DNA of 64,000 nucleotides from Streptococcus mitis (GCF_023109105.1 NZ_JALDTZ010000011.1:1-64000), one strand, 5' to 3'. Shown: positions 44,278 to 53,269, numbered from the stretch's first letter. The notes: a model not told the origin generated them from the letters alone. Made by a program: numbers and translations.

Positions 44278-45810
44278 ATGAAATATAGGAAATTTCAATT
44301 ATTGATGTCCAAGTATGGCTTTAGCCTTTCGATTATGCTACTAGAACTTTCTCTTGTTTTTGGTCTCTTTCTTTATTTAGGGCGCATGGCTCCTATTCTA
44401 TGGGTAATTGTCTTGATCTTTATGAGTATGGCGACTATTGTCGCAATTGTTAATCGCTCCATGGCGCCTGAAAGCAAAGTAATGTGGTTAGTGGTGACTT
44501 TTGTTCCTGTTATTGGTCCTTTGCTCTATCTGATGTTTGGTGAAAGGCGATTGTCCAAAAAAGAAATCAAGCAGTTGGACAAACTTGGTTCCATGCATTT
44601 TCGGGAGGACAACAGTAAAGCTCTCCGCCAGAAATTGAAGGAAGATGATAAGGCGGCTTACGGAGTTATCAAATCGTTGTTGAGTATGGATAACAATGCC
44701 GATGTCTATGATCGAACAGATTCACAATTTTTTCCTTCAGGTGAAAGCATGTGGCAACATATGCTGGAAGACCTCAAGAAAGCTGAAAAGTTTATCTTTC
44801 TAGAATATTATATTGTCGAAGAAGGTCTGATGTGGAATAGTATACTAGATATACTAGAGCAAAAGGCAGCTCAGGGTATCGAGGTCAAGATGCTCTATGA
44901 TGATATCGGCTGTATGGCGACTTTACCTGGAGATTATACCATTCAGCTTCGTAGTCGAGGAATTGAAGCCCATAAGTTTAACAAGGTGATTCCTCGTTTG
45001 ACGGTAGCTTACAATAATCGAGACCATCGTAAAATCCTTGTCATAGATGGTCAGGTAGCTTATACAGGAGGGATTAACTTAGCCGATGAATACATCAACC
45101 ATGTGGAACGTTTTGGCTATTGGAAGGATAGTGGGATTCGCTTAGATGGCCCTGGTGTCAAGGCTCTCACCCGTCTCTTTTTGATGACTTGGTACATTAA
45201 TCGTGGGGAAATCAGCGATTTTGACCAGTATCACTTGGAAAATCAGCCTTGTTCTGGCCAAGGGCTCTGCATTCCTTACGGTAGTGGACCCAAGCCCATC
45301 TTCCGTACTCAGGTAGGGAAAAAAGTTTATCAAAGTTTGATTAATCAGGCTACTGATTCAGTCTATATCACAACCCCCTATTTGATTATTGACTATGATT
45401 TAACTGAGAGTATTAAAAATGCAGCCATGAGAGGTGTTGATGTCCGCATCGTGACTCCTTTCATTCCGGATAAAAAATTAATCCAGCTCATAACAAGAGG
45501 GGCCTATCCGGATTTGTTGTCAGCAGGAGTAAGGATTTTTGAGTATAGTCCAGGCTTTATCCACAGTAAACAAATCCTAGTGGATAAGGACTTTGCTGCA
45601 GTTGGAACAATTAATTTAGATTATAGAAGTTTGCTTCATCACTATGAAGATGCAGTTTTGCTATATAAAACGGCATCAATCACAGAGATTCAAAAAGATT
45701 TTGAGGAGATTTTTTCAGTATCTCAAGAAATTTTCCCTCATACGATAAAAAATAGCTGGTATCAAAAATTGATTAAGGAAATTGCCCAGTTATTTGCCCC
45801 AATCTTATAA
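44278..45810 (+). CDS. cls: Cardiolipin synthase
   Basis: A 510-residue phospholipase D-superfamily enzyme that joins phosphatidylglycerols into cardiolipin at the membrane. Two N-terminal membrane helices (about 12-35 and 38-58) precede the catalytic part. Both HKD motifs are intact: HRKILVIDG near residue 245 and HSKQILVDKD near 430, each with the following G-x-N. AGGAGG precedes the ATG. TATACT at 44226-44231 is a likely -10. A terminator follows, so it is monocistronic. Confidence 0.95.
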   Translation: MKYRKFQLLMSKYGFSLSIMLLELSLVFGLFLYLGRMAPILWVIVLIFMSMATIVAIVNRSMAPESKVMWLVVTFVPVIGPLLYLMFGERRLSKKEIKQLDKLGSMHFREDNSKALRQKLKEDDKAAYGVIKSLLSMDNNADVYDRTDSQFFPSGESMWQHMLEDLKKAEKFIFLEYYIVEEGLMWNSILDILEQKAAQGIEVKMLYDDIGCMATLPGDYTIQLRSRGIEAHKFNKVIPRLTVAYNNRDHRKILVIDGQVAYTGGINLADEYINHVERFGYWKDSGIRLDGPGVKALTRLFLMTWYINRGEISDFDQYHLENQPCSGQGLCIPYGSGPKPIFRTQVGKKVYQSLINQATDSVYITTPYLIIDYDLTESIKNAAMRGVDVRIVTPFIPDKKLIQLITRGAYPDLLSAGVRIFEYSPGFIHSKQILVDKDFAAVGTINLDYRSLLHHYEDAVLLYKTASITEIQKDFEEIFSVSQEIFPHTIKNSWYQKLIKEIAQLFAPIL

Positions 45811-45816
45811 GAAATC

Positions 45817-45848
45817 TAGGACTTAGGACACAACCCAGTCCTATTTTT
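45817..45848 (+). terminator. cls terminator
   Basis: TAGGACT (45817-45823) pairs with AGTCCTA (45837-45843), followed by TTTTTCTTG. Confidence 0.85.
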
Positions 45849-45857
45849 CTTGCCTTT

Positions 45858-45865
45858 TACGAATA
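45858..45865 (+). promoter_or_regulatory. Combox (ComX/SigX late competence promoter)
   Basis: TACGAATA at 45858-45865, the exact -10 element used by the alternative sigma factor ComX in streptococci. It lies 17 nt before a small gene in the position of ccs4 and downstream of a terminator, the expected layout for a late competence promoter. Confidence 0.85.
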
Positions 45866-45881
45866 GAAAGATAGAGGGGGA

Positions 45882-46028
45882 ATGATGCTGACTCAGAAAG
45901 AATTGGATTATATCATGTCATTTAAACAGACGCATTTACACCGATTTCGGGAAATTGAAACCTTTGTGAAACTATGCAAAAAATCACTCAAACAGCCATC
46001 GCAAGCTGACAATTTTAGGTTTTTTTGA
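45882..46028 (+). CDS. ccs4: Competence-induced small protein Ccs4
   Basis: A 48-residue basic protein, starting MMLTQKELDYIMSF. GGGGGA lies directly before two tandem ATGs (45882 and 45885). It stands 17 nt behind a perfect combox, and its position between cls and the 516-residue membrane protein matches the pneumococcal competence-induced gene ccs4 as I recall it. Function unknown. It is followed 36 nt later by the membrane protein gene without an intervening terminator, so both should be induced together. Confidence 0.72.
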   Translation: MMLTQKELDYIMSFKQTHLHRFREIETFVKLCKKSLKQPSQADNFRFF

Positions 46029-46064
46029 TATACTAAGACAGATAAATTGAATAGGAGAAACGAC

Positions 46065-47615
46065 ATGGCTGTATATGGCAGAATCGAAGAAGTATCCGAA
46101 ACGATACAGAGTAATGACATTGAAAATAGATTGGATAGGAACCTTGAATCTCATGTAGAAAAAGAAGAACAGGTAGCTTTCCCGTTTTTCAGACTCATCA
46201 TTGGAAGTACGATTGCAACGTTTTTTTCTGTGGTGATACCTTTACTTTTAGATATGGTAAGTCCCTCTCAGGCGCAGGATTTGTATATAGGGTGGGCTTG
46301 GCATCAGGGAGGACAGCTCTACAGTAGCTATTATGCTAGTCACGGTCTTATTTATTACTTGCTACTTTACATCACCCAAGGAGGCATTCTTTTTGCCTTG
46401 GTAGAATGGCTAGCCCTCTTAGGAGGAGGTTATTTCCTCTTTTCTTCAACTGACTATCTGACGGGACAAAGGGAGCAAGCCAAGCAACTCTTAACCATAT
46501 TTTATATTTTGGTATCCGGTCTCGGTTTTGGAGGAGGATATGCTACGATTTTAGCTTTGCCATTTCTGTTTGCAGGATTTTCGTTCATAGCAGCTTATCT
46601 ATCAAATCCTAACCATGACAAGGGATTTCTACGTCTGGGGATTTTCTTGGCCCTATCATTTTTCATAGAGCCTCTTACAAGTCTTTTCTTTATTGCAGTA
46701 GTAACGATTGGTTTATTTGTCTTTAATGTTGGGCATGGCCGCCTTGCTCATGGAGTTTATCAGTTTTTTGCAGCAGCACTTGGCTTTTCTCTCATCTTTT
46801 ACCCAGTAGGATATTATGTTCTTGCTTCAGGTGGTTTTGGAGAGGCTCTAGGGAGTCTTTTATATCCGATTGATTCCCTTCAGGTCTTGAATCCTCAACT
46901 AATGGATAATGTTGTATTCTATGGTTTGTTGACCTTTGGTTTAGGAGCTCTCTTCCTTGTTTTTCTAGGATTGTTCCAATCAAAGGCATCAAGATTATAT
47001 GTTATTTCAGTACCAGCTAGTTTTACTTTCTTATTTGTATTAGCCTTGTTGCTTTTTTCTCAAGAACCTCTTCACGGTTCGCGTTTGATTCTAATCCTTC
47101 CATTTTTACTCCTTCTTTTGATGACCAGTATTCGTGGGAAACATTCAGCTAGAGGAGCTCGTCGTCGGAGAAGAGAGGAAGTTCCTACTCTATGGAAAAA
47201 ATTCATGAAAGGGAATCTCTACTTACCGATCCTAGTGGTGGTTTATCTGATTGCAATTCCTTTTGTAGCTCGTTTTGTCTTGCATCCAGCTTCTTATAGA
47301 GAACAACATCAAGTGGTAGATAGAGTCAAACAAGAGACGAGTGATGGTGACCAAATCTATATTTGGGATTCACATGTTCAAATGTATAAAGAAAGCCAGC
47401 GTTTGGCTGGATCCATGTTCCCATCGCCTCTTCTTTACACGAGTACAGAAGAGAATAAAACTAGTTTACTCAATGACTTGAAAGAAAACCAACCTAAGGT
47501 GATTGTGGTGAACGATAAGGTAGCAGTCTGGTCTGAAGTGGAGACACTCTTAAAAGAAAATTACCAACCAGTAAAGACTGATTACTCAGAGTTTAAAGTC
47601 TATAAAATTAAATAA
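46065..47615 (+). CDS. GT-C-like polytopic membrane protein, probable competence operon member
   Basis: A 516-residue membrane protein. Residues 1-45 are charged and cytoplasmic; about ten to eleven hydrophobic segments span 46-430; the last ~110 residues form an outside domain. The segment DLYIGWAWHQGGQLYSSYY after the first helix and the C-terminal DQIYIWDSHVQMYKESQR...FPSP resemble PMT/ArnT-type GT-C glycosyltransferases that use lipid-linked sugars. AGGAG at 46053-46057 sets the ATG at 46065; the frame also extends to a TTG at 46047. Position behind ccs4 suggests ComX control. Activity is inferred only. Confidence 0.75.
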   Translation: MAVYGRIEEVSETIQSNDIENRLDRNLESHVEKEEQVAFPFFRLIIGSTIATFFSVVIPLLLDMVSPSQAQDLYIGWAWHQGGQLYSSYYASHGLIYYLLLYITQGGILFALVEWLALLGGGYFLFSSTDYLTGQREQAKQLLTIFYILVSGLGFGGGYATILALPFLFAGFSFIAAYLSNPNHDKGFLRLGIFLALSFFIEPLTSLFFIAVVTIGLFVFNVGHGRLAHGVYQFFAAALGFSLIFYPVGYYVLASGGFGEALGSLLYPIDSLQVLNPQLMDNVVFYGLLTFGLGALFLVFLGLFQSKASRLYVISVPASFTFLFVLALLLFSQEPLHGSRLILILPFLLLLLMTSIRGKHSARGARRRRREEVPTLWKKFMKGNLYLPILVVVYLIAIPFVARFVLHPASYREQHQVVDRVKQETSDGDQIYIWDSHVQMYKESQRLAGSMFPSPLLYTSTEENKTSLLNDLKENQPKVIVVNDKVAVWSEVETLLKENYQPVKTDYSEFKVYKIK

Positions 47616-47617
47616 CT

Positions 47618-47681
47618 AAATCAATATCTTGTGTATTTTTAAAAATTTTAGGATTTTTAACACAAGATATTGATTTTTCTT
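47618..47681. terminator. Long 17-bp hairpin terminator containing two NrdR-like boxes
   Basis: AAATCAATATCTTGTGT (47618-47634) is perfectly complementary to ACACAAGATATTGATTT (47660-47676), followed by TTCTTTTT. It can end the ccs4 operon. Each arm is also a 14/16 match to the NrdR palindrome ACACwATATnTwGTGT. Confidence 0.75.
47619..47675. promoter_or_regulatory. Pair of NrdR-type boxes upstream of nrdD
   Basis: AATCAATATCTTGTGT (47619-47634) and its reverse complement ACACAAGATATTGATT (47660-47675) lie 41 bp centre to centre, about four helical turns. NrdR sites usually occur as such phased pairs upstream of ribonucleotide reductase genes. The second box covers the -35 region of the nrdD promoter, whose -10 TGGTATAAT ends at 47697. 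Confidence 0.7.
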
Positions 47682-47734
47682 TTTAGAGTGGTATAATACT
47701 TTTTAGAAAGAACATTTTAGAAAAGAGCATGCAT

Positions 47735-49942
47735 ATGATTGCACTAGAAGAAAAAATTACAATTTTGCCAACTCTCTTCGTTGAAAAACGAGATGGGAGA
47801 CGTGTTGTATTTGATGTGGACAAGATTGACAAGGCTCTCCACAAGGCGGCTGACAAGGTTATGGATGTGACACCCCTGGTCGAAAAACGCCTCAATGCTC
47901 TGACCGAGCGAATTGTCACAGAAATTCATAGTCGCTTTCCACAGGGGGTTAAGATTTACGAAATTCAAAATATCGTAGAACATGAACTCCTTGAAGCCAA
48001 AGAATATGCGCTAGCTGAGGAGTATATTACTTATCGGACACAAAGGGATTTTGAGCGTTCAAAAGCGACAGATATCAACTTTAGCATCCATAAACTTCTC
48101 AACAAAGACCAGGCCGTTGTCAATGAAAATGCTAATAAAGACAGCGATGTCTTTAATACCCAGCGTGATTTGACAGCGGGCATCGTTGGAAAATCAATCG
48201 GACTGCAAATGCTTCCTAAGCATGTAGCCAATGCCCACCAAAAGGGGGATATCCACTATCACGATTTGGACTACAGTCCCTATACACCTATGACCAACTG
48301 CTGTTTGATTGATTTCAAGGGGATGTTGGAGAATGGTTTTAAGATTGGAAATGCGGAGGTGGAGAGTCCTAAGTCTATCCAGACTGCGACAGCTCAGATT
48401 TCCCAAATCATTGCCAACGTTGCTTCTAGCCAGTATGGGGGCTGTTCAGCTGACCGTATCGATGAAGTCTTGGCGCCTTATGCAGAGAAGAATTATCAAA
48501 AACACCTTAAGGATGCGGAAGAGTGGGTCTTACCTGACAAACGGGAAGATTACGCTTGGAAGAAAACCCAAAAAGACATCTATGATGCCATGCAATCTCT
48601 CGAGTATGAAATTAATACTCTCTTCACTTCAAATGGACAAACCCCCTTTACTTCACTAGGTTTTGGTCTAGGGACAAGTCGTTTTGAACGAGAAATTCAA
48701 AAAGCTATCTTGACCATCCGAATCAAGGGACTTGGTTCAGAACACCGCACAGCTATCTTCCCTAAACTTATCTTTACGCTTAAAAGAGGCCTTAACTTGG
48801 AAGAAGGGACTCCCAACTACGACATCAAACAGTTGGCCCTCGAGTGTGCAACCAAGCGGATGTATCCAGATGTCTTGTCCTATGATAAGATTATCGAGTT
48901 GACTGGTTCTTTCAAGGTTCCTATGGGCTGCCGTTCGTTCCTCCAAGGATGGAAAGACGAGAATGGTGTAGAAGTTAATTCAGGTCGGATGAATCTAGGT
49001 GTTGTGACGGTCAATCTTCCTCGCATTGCCCTCGAGTCTGAGGGTAACATGACCAAGTTCTGGGAAATCTTCAATGAGCGTATGAATATCGCAGAAGATG
49101 CTCTGGTTTACCGTGTCGAACGTACTAAAGAAGCGACACCAGCCAATGCTCCTATCCTCTATCAGTACGGTGCTTTTGGCCATCGTCTAGGTAAAGAAGA
49201 AAGTGTTGACCAGCTCTTTAAGAATCGTCGTGCAACCGTTTCGTTGGGTTACATCGGTTTGTACGAGGTAGCGACAGTCTTCTTTGGAAATAGCTGGGAA
49301 CACAATCCAGAAGCCAAGGAATTCACGCTGGATATCATTCGTGATATGAAACGCCGGGTGGAAGAGTGGTCAGATCAATATGGCTATCATTTCTCTATCT
49401 ACTCAACACCGTCTGAAAGTTTGACAGATCGTTTCTGCCGACTAGACACAGAGAAGTTTGGCTCTATTCCTGATATCACAGACAAGGAATACTACACCAA
49501 TTCTTTCCACTACGATGTTCGTAAAAATCCAACCCCGTTTGAAAAATTGGACTTTGAGAAAGTCTATCCAGAAGCGGGTGCGTCAGGTGGTTTCATTCAT
49601 TATTGTGAGTACCCAGTCCTTCAGCAAAATCCAAAGGCCCTGGAAGCTGTCTGGGACTATGCCTATGACCGTGTCGGCTATCTAGGAACCAATACTCCGA
49701 TTGACCGTTGCTACAAGTGTGATTTTGAAGGGGATTTTGAACCAACTGAGAGAGGGTTTGCTTGTCCAAACTGTGGCAATAGTGACCCTAAAACAGTAGA
49801 CGTGGTCAAACGTACGTGTGGTTATCTAGGCAATCCTCAAGCGAGACCGATGGTCAACGGCCGTCACAAGGAAATCGCTGCGCGTGTCAAACACATGAAT
49901 GGCTCAACGATTAAAATAGCTGGCCATCAAGTAACAAATTAG
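47735..49942 (+). CDS. nrdD: Anaerobic ribonucleoside-triphosphate reductase
   Basis: A 735-residue class III ribonucleotide reductase that makes dNTPs without oxygen by a glycyl radical. An ATP-cone domain (FVEKRDGRRVVFDVDKI onward, about 15-105) senses dATP/ATP. The catalytic barrel follows. Four cysteines near the end (CYKC...CPNC) bind zinc, and RTCGYLGNP with RPMVNGRHKEI is the glycyl-radical region. The start at 47735 fits the family length; ATG 47729 is also in frame. It heads nrdD-small ORF-GNAT-nrdG-kinase. Confidence 0.96.
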   Translation: MIALEEKITILPTLFVEKRDGRRVVFDVDKIDKALHKAADKVMDVTPLVEKRLNALTERIVTEIHSRFPQGVKIYEIQNIVEHELLEAKEYALAEEYITYRTQRDFERSKATDINFSIHKLLNKDQAVVNENANKDSDVFNTQRDLTAGIVGKSIGLQMLPKHVANAHQKGDIHYHDLDYSPYTPMTNCCLIDFKGMLENGFKIGNAEVESPKSIQTATAQISQIIANVASSQYGGCSADRIDEVLAPYAEKNYQKHLKDAEEWVLPDKREDYAWKKTQKDIYDAMQSLEYEINTLFTSNGQTPFTSLGFGLGTSRFEREIQKAILTIRIKGLGSEHRTAIFPKLIFTLKRGLNLEEGTPNYDIKQLALECATKRMYPDVLSYDKIIELTGSFKVPMGCRSFLQGWKDENGVEVNSGRMNLGVVTVNLPRIALESEGNMTKFWEIFNERMNIAEDALVYRVERTKEATPANAPILYQYGAFGHRLGKEESVDQLFKNRRATVSLGYIGLYEVATVFFGNSWEHNPEAKEFTLDIIRDMKRRVEEWSDQYGYHFSIYSTPSESLTDRFCRLDTEKFGSIPDITDKEYYTNSFHYDVRKNPTPFEKLDFEKVYPEAGASGGFIHYCEYPVLQQNPKALEAVWDYAYDRVGYLGTNTPIDRCYKCDFEGDFEPTERGFACPNCGNSDPKTVDVVKRTCGYLGNPQARPMVNGRHKEIAARVKHMNGSTIKIAGHQVTN

Positions 49943-49953
49943 AAAGAAATGAA

Positions 49954-50094
49954 ATGGGAAAATATCAATTAGATGATAAAGGGCGCGCACAAGTGACCCG
50001 TTATCACGAGAAACACTCTAAAGGTGGAGCTGGTAAGAAAGAACGCTTGCTCAACCTCAGAGAACAATTTTTAAACAAGAATAAGAAAAAATAA
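49954..50094 (+). CDS. 46-residue basic protein of the nrd operon
   Basis: A small lysine-rich protein (MGKYQLDDKGRAQVTRYH ... KNKKK) 11 nt after the nrdD stop. GAAAGAAATGAAATG gives a modest ribosome site. The codon pattern and a downstream terminator beginning in its stop codon support it as real. No known domain; the charged composition suggests RNA, DNA or ribosome contact, but that is a guess. Confidence 0.7.
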   Translation: MGKYQLDDKGRAQVTRYHEKHSKGGAGKKERLLNLREQFLNKNKKK

Positions 50095-50121
50095 AAGTGA
50101 GAGTCAACTCTCGCTTTTCTC
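50093..50121 (+). terminator. Hairpin between the small nrd ORF and the GNAT gene
   Basis: AAAAGTGAGAGT pairs with ACTCTCGCTTTT around a 2-nt gap, followed by TCTCTT. The poor T run suggests partial termination within the nrd operon. Confidence 0.65.
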
Positions 50122-50137
50122 TTAGTGGGAGGTAAGG

Positions 50138-50644
50138 ATGGAACTACGCAGACCAAGATTAGCAGATAAGAAGGCTGTTATAGATATGATGGAGGAATTT
50201 GAAAAATATCAGTCGCCTCACGACGGTGGTTTCTGGGATACAGAGAATTTTTCCTATGAAGACTGGTTGGAAACAAATATGCAAAAAGAGATGGGAATTA
50301 ACTTGCCTGAAAATCGTGTTCCTTCTATTCAATTTGTATCATTTGATGATGTAGGTCGTGCTCTAGGATTTTTGAATCTGCGATTGAGACTGAATGAGGG
50401 ACTGCTGAATTATGCAGGGAATATAGGCTATTCTATCCGACCGTCTGAAAGAGGCAAAGGTTATGCTAAAGAAACTCTCCGACAAGGTTTACAACTGGCT
50501 AAGGCAAAGAACATTAAGAAAGCTCTTGTGACCTGTAGCGTGAATAATCCTGCTAGCAGAGCAGTCATTTTAGCAAATGGTGGGCTCCTTGAGGATGTTC
50601 GTGATGGTGTAGAGCGTTATTGGATAGAGGTAGCGAATGAATAA
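50138..50644 (+). CDS. GNAT-family N-acetyltransferase
   Basis: A 168-residue acetyltransferase. GNIGYSIRPSERGKGYAKETL near residue 100 holds the acetyl-CoA loop RGKGYA, and CSVNNPASRAVILANGG near 137 is the following conserved motif. GGGAGG precedes the ATG. It lies between nrdD and nrdG, overlapping nrdG by 8 nt, an arrangement conserved in streptococci. Substrate unknown. Confidence 0.88.
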   Translation: MELRRPRLADKKAVIDMMEEFEKYQSPHDGGFWDTENFSYEDWLETNMQKEMGINLPENRVPSIQFVSFDDVGRALGFLNLRLRLNEGLLNYAGNIGYSIRPSERGKGYAKETLRQGLQLAKAKNIKKALVTCSVNNPASRAVILANGGLLEDVRDGVERYWIEVANE

Positions 50645-51227
50645 TCCAAAACCACAAGAATGGAAAAGCGAGGAACTCAGTCAAGGGCGTATCATTGACT
50701 ACAAGGCTTTTAACTTTGTGGATGGAGAAGGTGTGCGGAATTCCCTCTATGTATCAGGCTGCATGTTTCACTGTGAGGGGTGCTATAATGTAGCTACCTG
50801 GTCCTTCAATGCTGGCATTCCCTATACAGCAGAATTAGAAGAACAGATCATGGCAGACCTTGCCCAGCCCTATGTTCAAGGATTGACCTTGCTGGGAGGG
50901 GAACCTTTTCTCAATACTGGCATTCTTTTGCCACTCGTGAAGCGTATTCGGAAAGAATTGCCAGATAAGGATATCTGGTCCTGGACGGGCTATACATGGG
51001 AAGAAATGATGTTGGAAACTCCAGATAAACTGGAACTATTGTCGTTAATTGACATCCTTGTCGATGGACGGTATGACCGAACTAAGAGAAATCTCATGCT
51101 CCAGTTTCGAGGTTCGTCCAATCAACGCATCATCGATGTGCAAAAATCACTCAAAAGTGGGCAAGTAGTGATTTGGGACAAGCTCAATGATGGAAAAGAA
51201 AGCTATGAACAGGTGAAGAGAGAGTGA
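50637..51227 (+). CDS. nrdG: Anaerobic ribonucleotide reductase activating protein
   Basis: A 196-residue radical SAM enzyme that installs the glycyl radical on NrdD. The [4Fe-4S]-binding motif CMFHCEGC (CxxxCxxC) is near residue 41, preceded by FNFVDGEGVRNSLYVSG. TLLGGEPFLN near 85 is the SAM-contacting GGEP motif. The reading frame overlaps the GNAT gene and its stop overlaps the GTG of the kinase gene. Confidence 0.95.
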   Translation: MNNPKPQEWKSEELSQGRIIDYKAFNFVDGEGVRNSLYVSGCMFHCEGCYNVATWSFNAGIPYTAELEEQIMADLAQPYVQGLTLLGGEPFLNTGILLPLVKRIRKELPDKDIWSWTGYTWEEMMLETPDKLELLSLIDILVDGRYDRTKRNLMLQFRGSSNQRIIDVQKSLKSGQVVIWDKLNDGKESYEQVKRE

Positions 51228-51850
51228 AGAAAAAAGACTTAATAGAAGAACTGGTCTCAGAAATAAAAGCAGGAAAAGTCAAGACACTGGGAATATACGG
51301 TCATGGTGCTTCAGGTAAATCGACCTTTGCAGAGGAATTGTACCAAGCTTTAGATTCTACTACAGTAAATTTGCTAGAAACAGATCCTTATATCACCTCT
51401 GGACGCCATCTGGTAGTACCAAAGGACGCGCCGAATCAAAAGGTGACAGCCTGTCTTCCAGTGGCGCATGAACTGGCGAGTTTGCAGCGAGATATTCTGG
51501 CCTTACAGGCGGGTATGGATATCTTAACAATTGAAGAACCTTGGAAGGCTAGTGAGGTCTTGTCTGGAGCAAAACCAATTCTGATTGTCGAAGGGATGTC
51601 TGTTGGCTTTTTACCCAAAGAACTCTTTGACAAAACTATCTGTTTCTACACGGATGAGGACACCGAATTAAAGTGGCGCCTAGCTCGAGATACGACTGTG
51701 AGAAATCGTGATGCATCCTTTATATTGGCTAGTCATCAGATGAGACGGGAGCAGTATCTGCAATACTATAAAGAAACTGAGTCTAAGGCGGATATCTTAG
51801 TGGACCAATCAGAAGGCAAACTTGAGCTCAAGAGAACTCAATTTATATAG
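51224..51850 (+). CDS. Uridine kinase-like P-loop protein
   Basis: A 208-residue nucleoside-kinase-like protein. Walker A GHGASGKST is near residue 26. LIVEGMSVGFLPKELFDKTICFY near 118 resembles the uridine/phosphoribulokinase family core, and RLARDTTVRNRD near 150 the lid region. It begins with GTG overlapping the nrdG stop (GTGA). The role in the nrd operon might be nucleoside salvage, but the substrate is not established. Confidence 0.82.
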   Translation: MKKKDLIEELVSEIKAGKVKTLGIYGHGASGKSTFAEELYQALDSTTVNLLETDPYITSGRHLVVPKDAPNQKVTACLPVAHELASLQRDILALQAGMDILTIEEPWKASEVLSGAKPILIVEGMSVGFLPKELFDKTICFYTDEDTELKWRLARDTTVRNRDASFILASHQMRREQYLQYYKETESKADILVDQSEGKLELKRTQFI

Positions 51851-51929
51851 AAGAAAATCCCTAATTCTAGAAAGAAAAAATAGGAAAACATTTTCATGTT
51901 AAAAATTTTAAAAAACAGCAACAAATCCC

Positions 51930-51958
51930 TTGCAATCGCAGGGGCTTTGTGTTATTCT
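51930..51958 (+). promoter_or_regulatory. Main promoter of the S10 ribosomal operon
   Basis: TTGCAA (51930-51935), 17 nt, TATTCT (51953-51958) with TG one base upstream. The transcript would carry a roughly 130-nt leader before rpsJ. Confidence 0.7.
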
Positions 51959-51966
51959 ATTATGGT

Positions 51967-52075
51967 GCTGTAAATTACAGCCTTAGCTTTGATGCAAGAG
52001 GTTGCGACACGCTCGGTTGCATTGCCACGCAACACCGCGTCGGTTTTCTTGTGGAGCTAGCCTATTATCTTAAAT
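51967..52075 (+). promoter_or_regulatory. Structured leader of the S10 operon
   Basis: Within the leader, GCTGTAA-A-TTACAGC (51967-51981) is a perfect hairpin. Next, GGTTGCG (about 52000) can pair with CGCAAC, and CGACACGC with GCGTCG, in a larger fold. No terminator-type T run precedes rpsJ. An autoregulatory leader is possible; it does not look like the gammaproteobacterial L4-binding leader. Confidence 0.45.
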
Positions 52076-52094
52076 AGACGAAAAGGAGAAAAAG

Positions 52095-52403
52095 ATGGCA
52101 AACAAAAAAATCCGTATCCGTTTGAAAGCTTACGAACACCGTACGCTTGACACAGCGGCTGCAAAAATCGTAGAATCAGCTACTCGTACAGGTGCACAAG
52201 TTGCGGGTCCAATCCCACTTCCAACTGAACGTAGCCTCTACACAATCATTCGTGCGACTCACAAATACAAAGACTCTCGCGAACAATTTGAAATGCGTAC
52301 ACACAAACGTTTGATCGATATCGTTAACCCAACTCAAAAAACAGTTGATGCTTTGATGAAATTGGATCTTCCAAGTGGTGTAAACGTAGAAATCAAACTT
52401 TAA
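52095..52403 (+). CDS. rpsJ: 30S ribosomal protein S10
   Basis: A 102-residue S10 of full length ([20 protein letters not shown] start; RRTHKR-type loop [20 protein letters not shown]). It lies in the 30S head and also joins NusB in antitermination. First gene of the S10 operon; AAAGGAGAAA precedes the ATG. A 215-nt spacer with a folded insert separates it from rplC. Confidence 0.98.
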
Positions 52404-52451
52404 TCTAAAATATAAAAGAGCAAAAGCTGGTGTTTCAATTGAATTGAACAC

Positions 52452-52539
52452 GGGCTAAACTCGGTGTGAAAAAGATAAACTTCCTAGTGTCTGCAAGACA
52501 CTGCGTCAGTTTCCTATTTTCACTTAGAGTTTGACGCCC
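52452..52539. repeat. Folded insert between rpsJ and rplC
   Basis: Nested inverted repeats: GGGC/GCCC (52452-52455 with 52536-52539), AAACTC/GAGTTT, GTGAAAA/TTTTCAC, and the inner hairpin AGTGTCT-GCA-AGACACT (52486-52502). No T run follows, so it is not a simple terminator. Confidence 0.75.
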
Positions 52540-52618
52540 TTTGTATCTTAGACTTGAGCATAAAAAACGCTCGTTAAAAACTTTTTGAATAAAAATATAG
52601 AAAAGGAACTATTTTCTC

Positions 52619-53245
52619 ATGACAAAAGGAATCTTAGGGAAAAAAGTGGGAATGACTCAAATCTTCACTGAAGCTGGCGAATTGATCCCTGTAACAGTTA
52701 TTGAAGCAACTCCAAACGTTGTTCTTCAAGTTAAAACTGTTGAAACAGACGGATACAACGCTATCCAAGTTGGTTTTGATGACAAACGCGAAGTATTGAG
52801 CAACAAACCTGCTAAAGGACATGTAGCGAAAGCTAACACGGCTCCTAAGCGCTTCATTCGTGAATTCAAAAACGTTGAAGGCTTGGAAGTTGGTGCTGAA
52901 ATCACAGTTGAAACATTCGCAGCTGGAGACGTTGTTGACGTAACTGGTACTTCTAAAGGTAAAGGTTTCCAAGGTGTTATCAAGCGCCACGGACAATCAC
53001 GTGGACCAATGGCTCACGGTTCTCGTTACCACCGTCGTCCAGGTTCTATGGGACCTGTTGCACCTAACCGCGTATTCAAAGGTAAAAACCTTGCAGGACG
53101 TATGGGTGGTGACCGCGTAACAATTCAAAACCTTGAAGTTGTACAAGTTATTCCAGAAAAGAACGTTATCCTTATCAAAGGTAACGTACCAGGTGCTAAG
53201 AAATCTCTTATCACTATCAAGTCAGCAGTTAAAGCTGGTAAATAA
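52619..53245 (+). CDS. rplC: 50S ribosomal protein L3
   Basis: A 208-residue L3. [15 protein letters not shown] at the start and the [20 protein letters not shown] loop reaching the peptidyl transferase centre are diagnostic. One of the first proteins to bind 23S rRNA. AAAGGAAC lies upstream. Followed by rplD after 24 nt. Confidence 0.98.
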   Translation: MTKGILGKKVGMTQIFTEAGELIPVTVIEATPNVVLQVKTVETDGYNAIQVGFDDKREVLSNKPAKGHVAKANTAPKRFIREFKNVEGLEVGAEITVETFAAGDVVDVTGTSKGKGFQGVIKRHGQSRGPMAHGSRYHRRPGSMGPVAPNRVFKGKNLAGRMGGDRVTIQNLEVVQVIPEKNVILIKGNVPGAKKSLITIKSAVKAGK

Positions 53246-53269
53246 TAAGGAAAGGGGAATACAGTCAAA

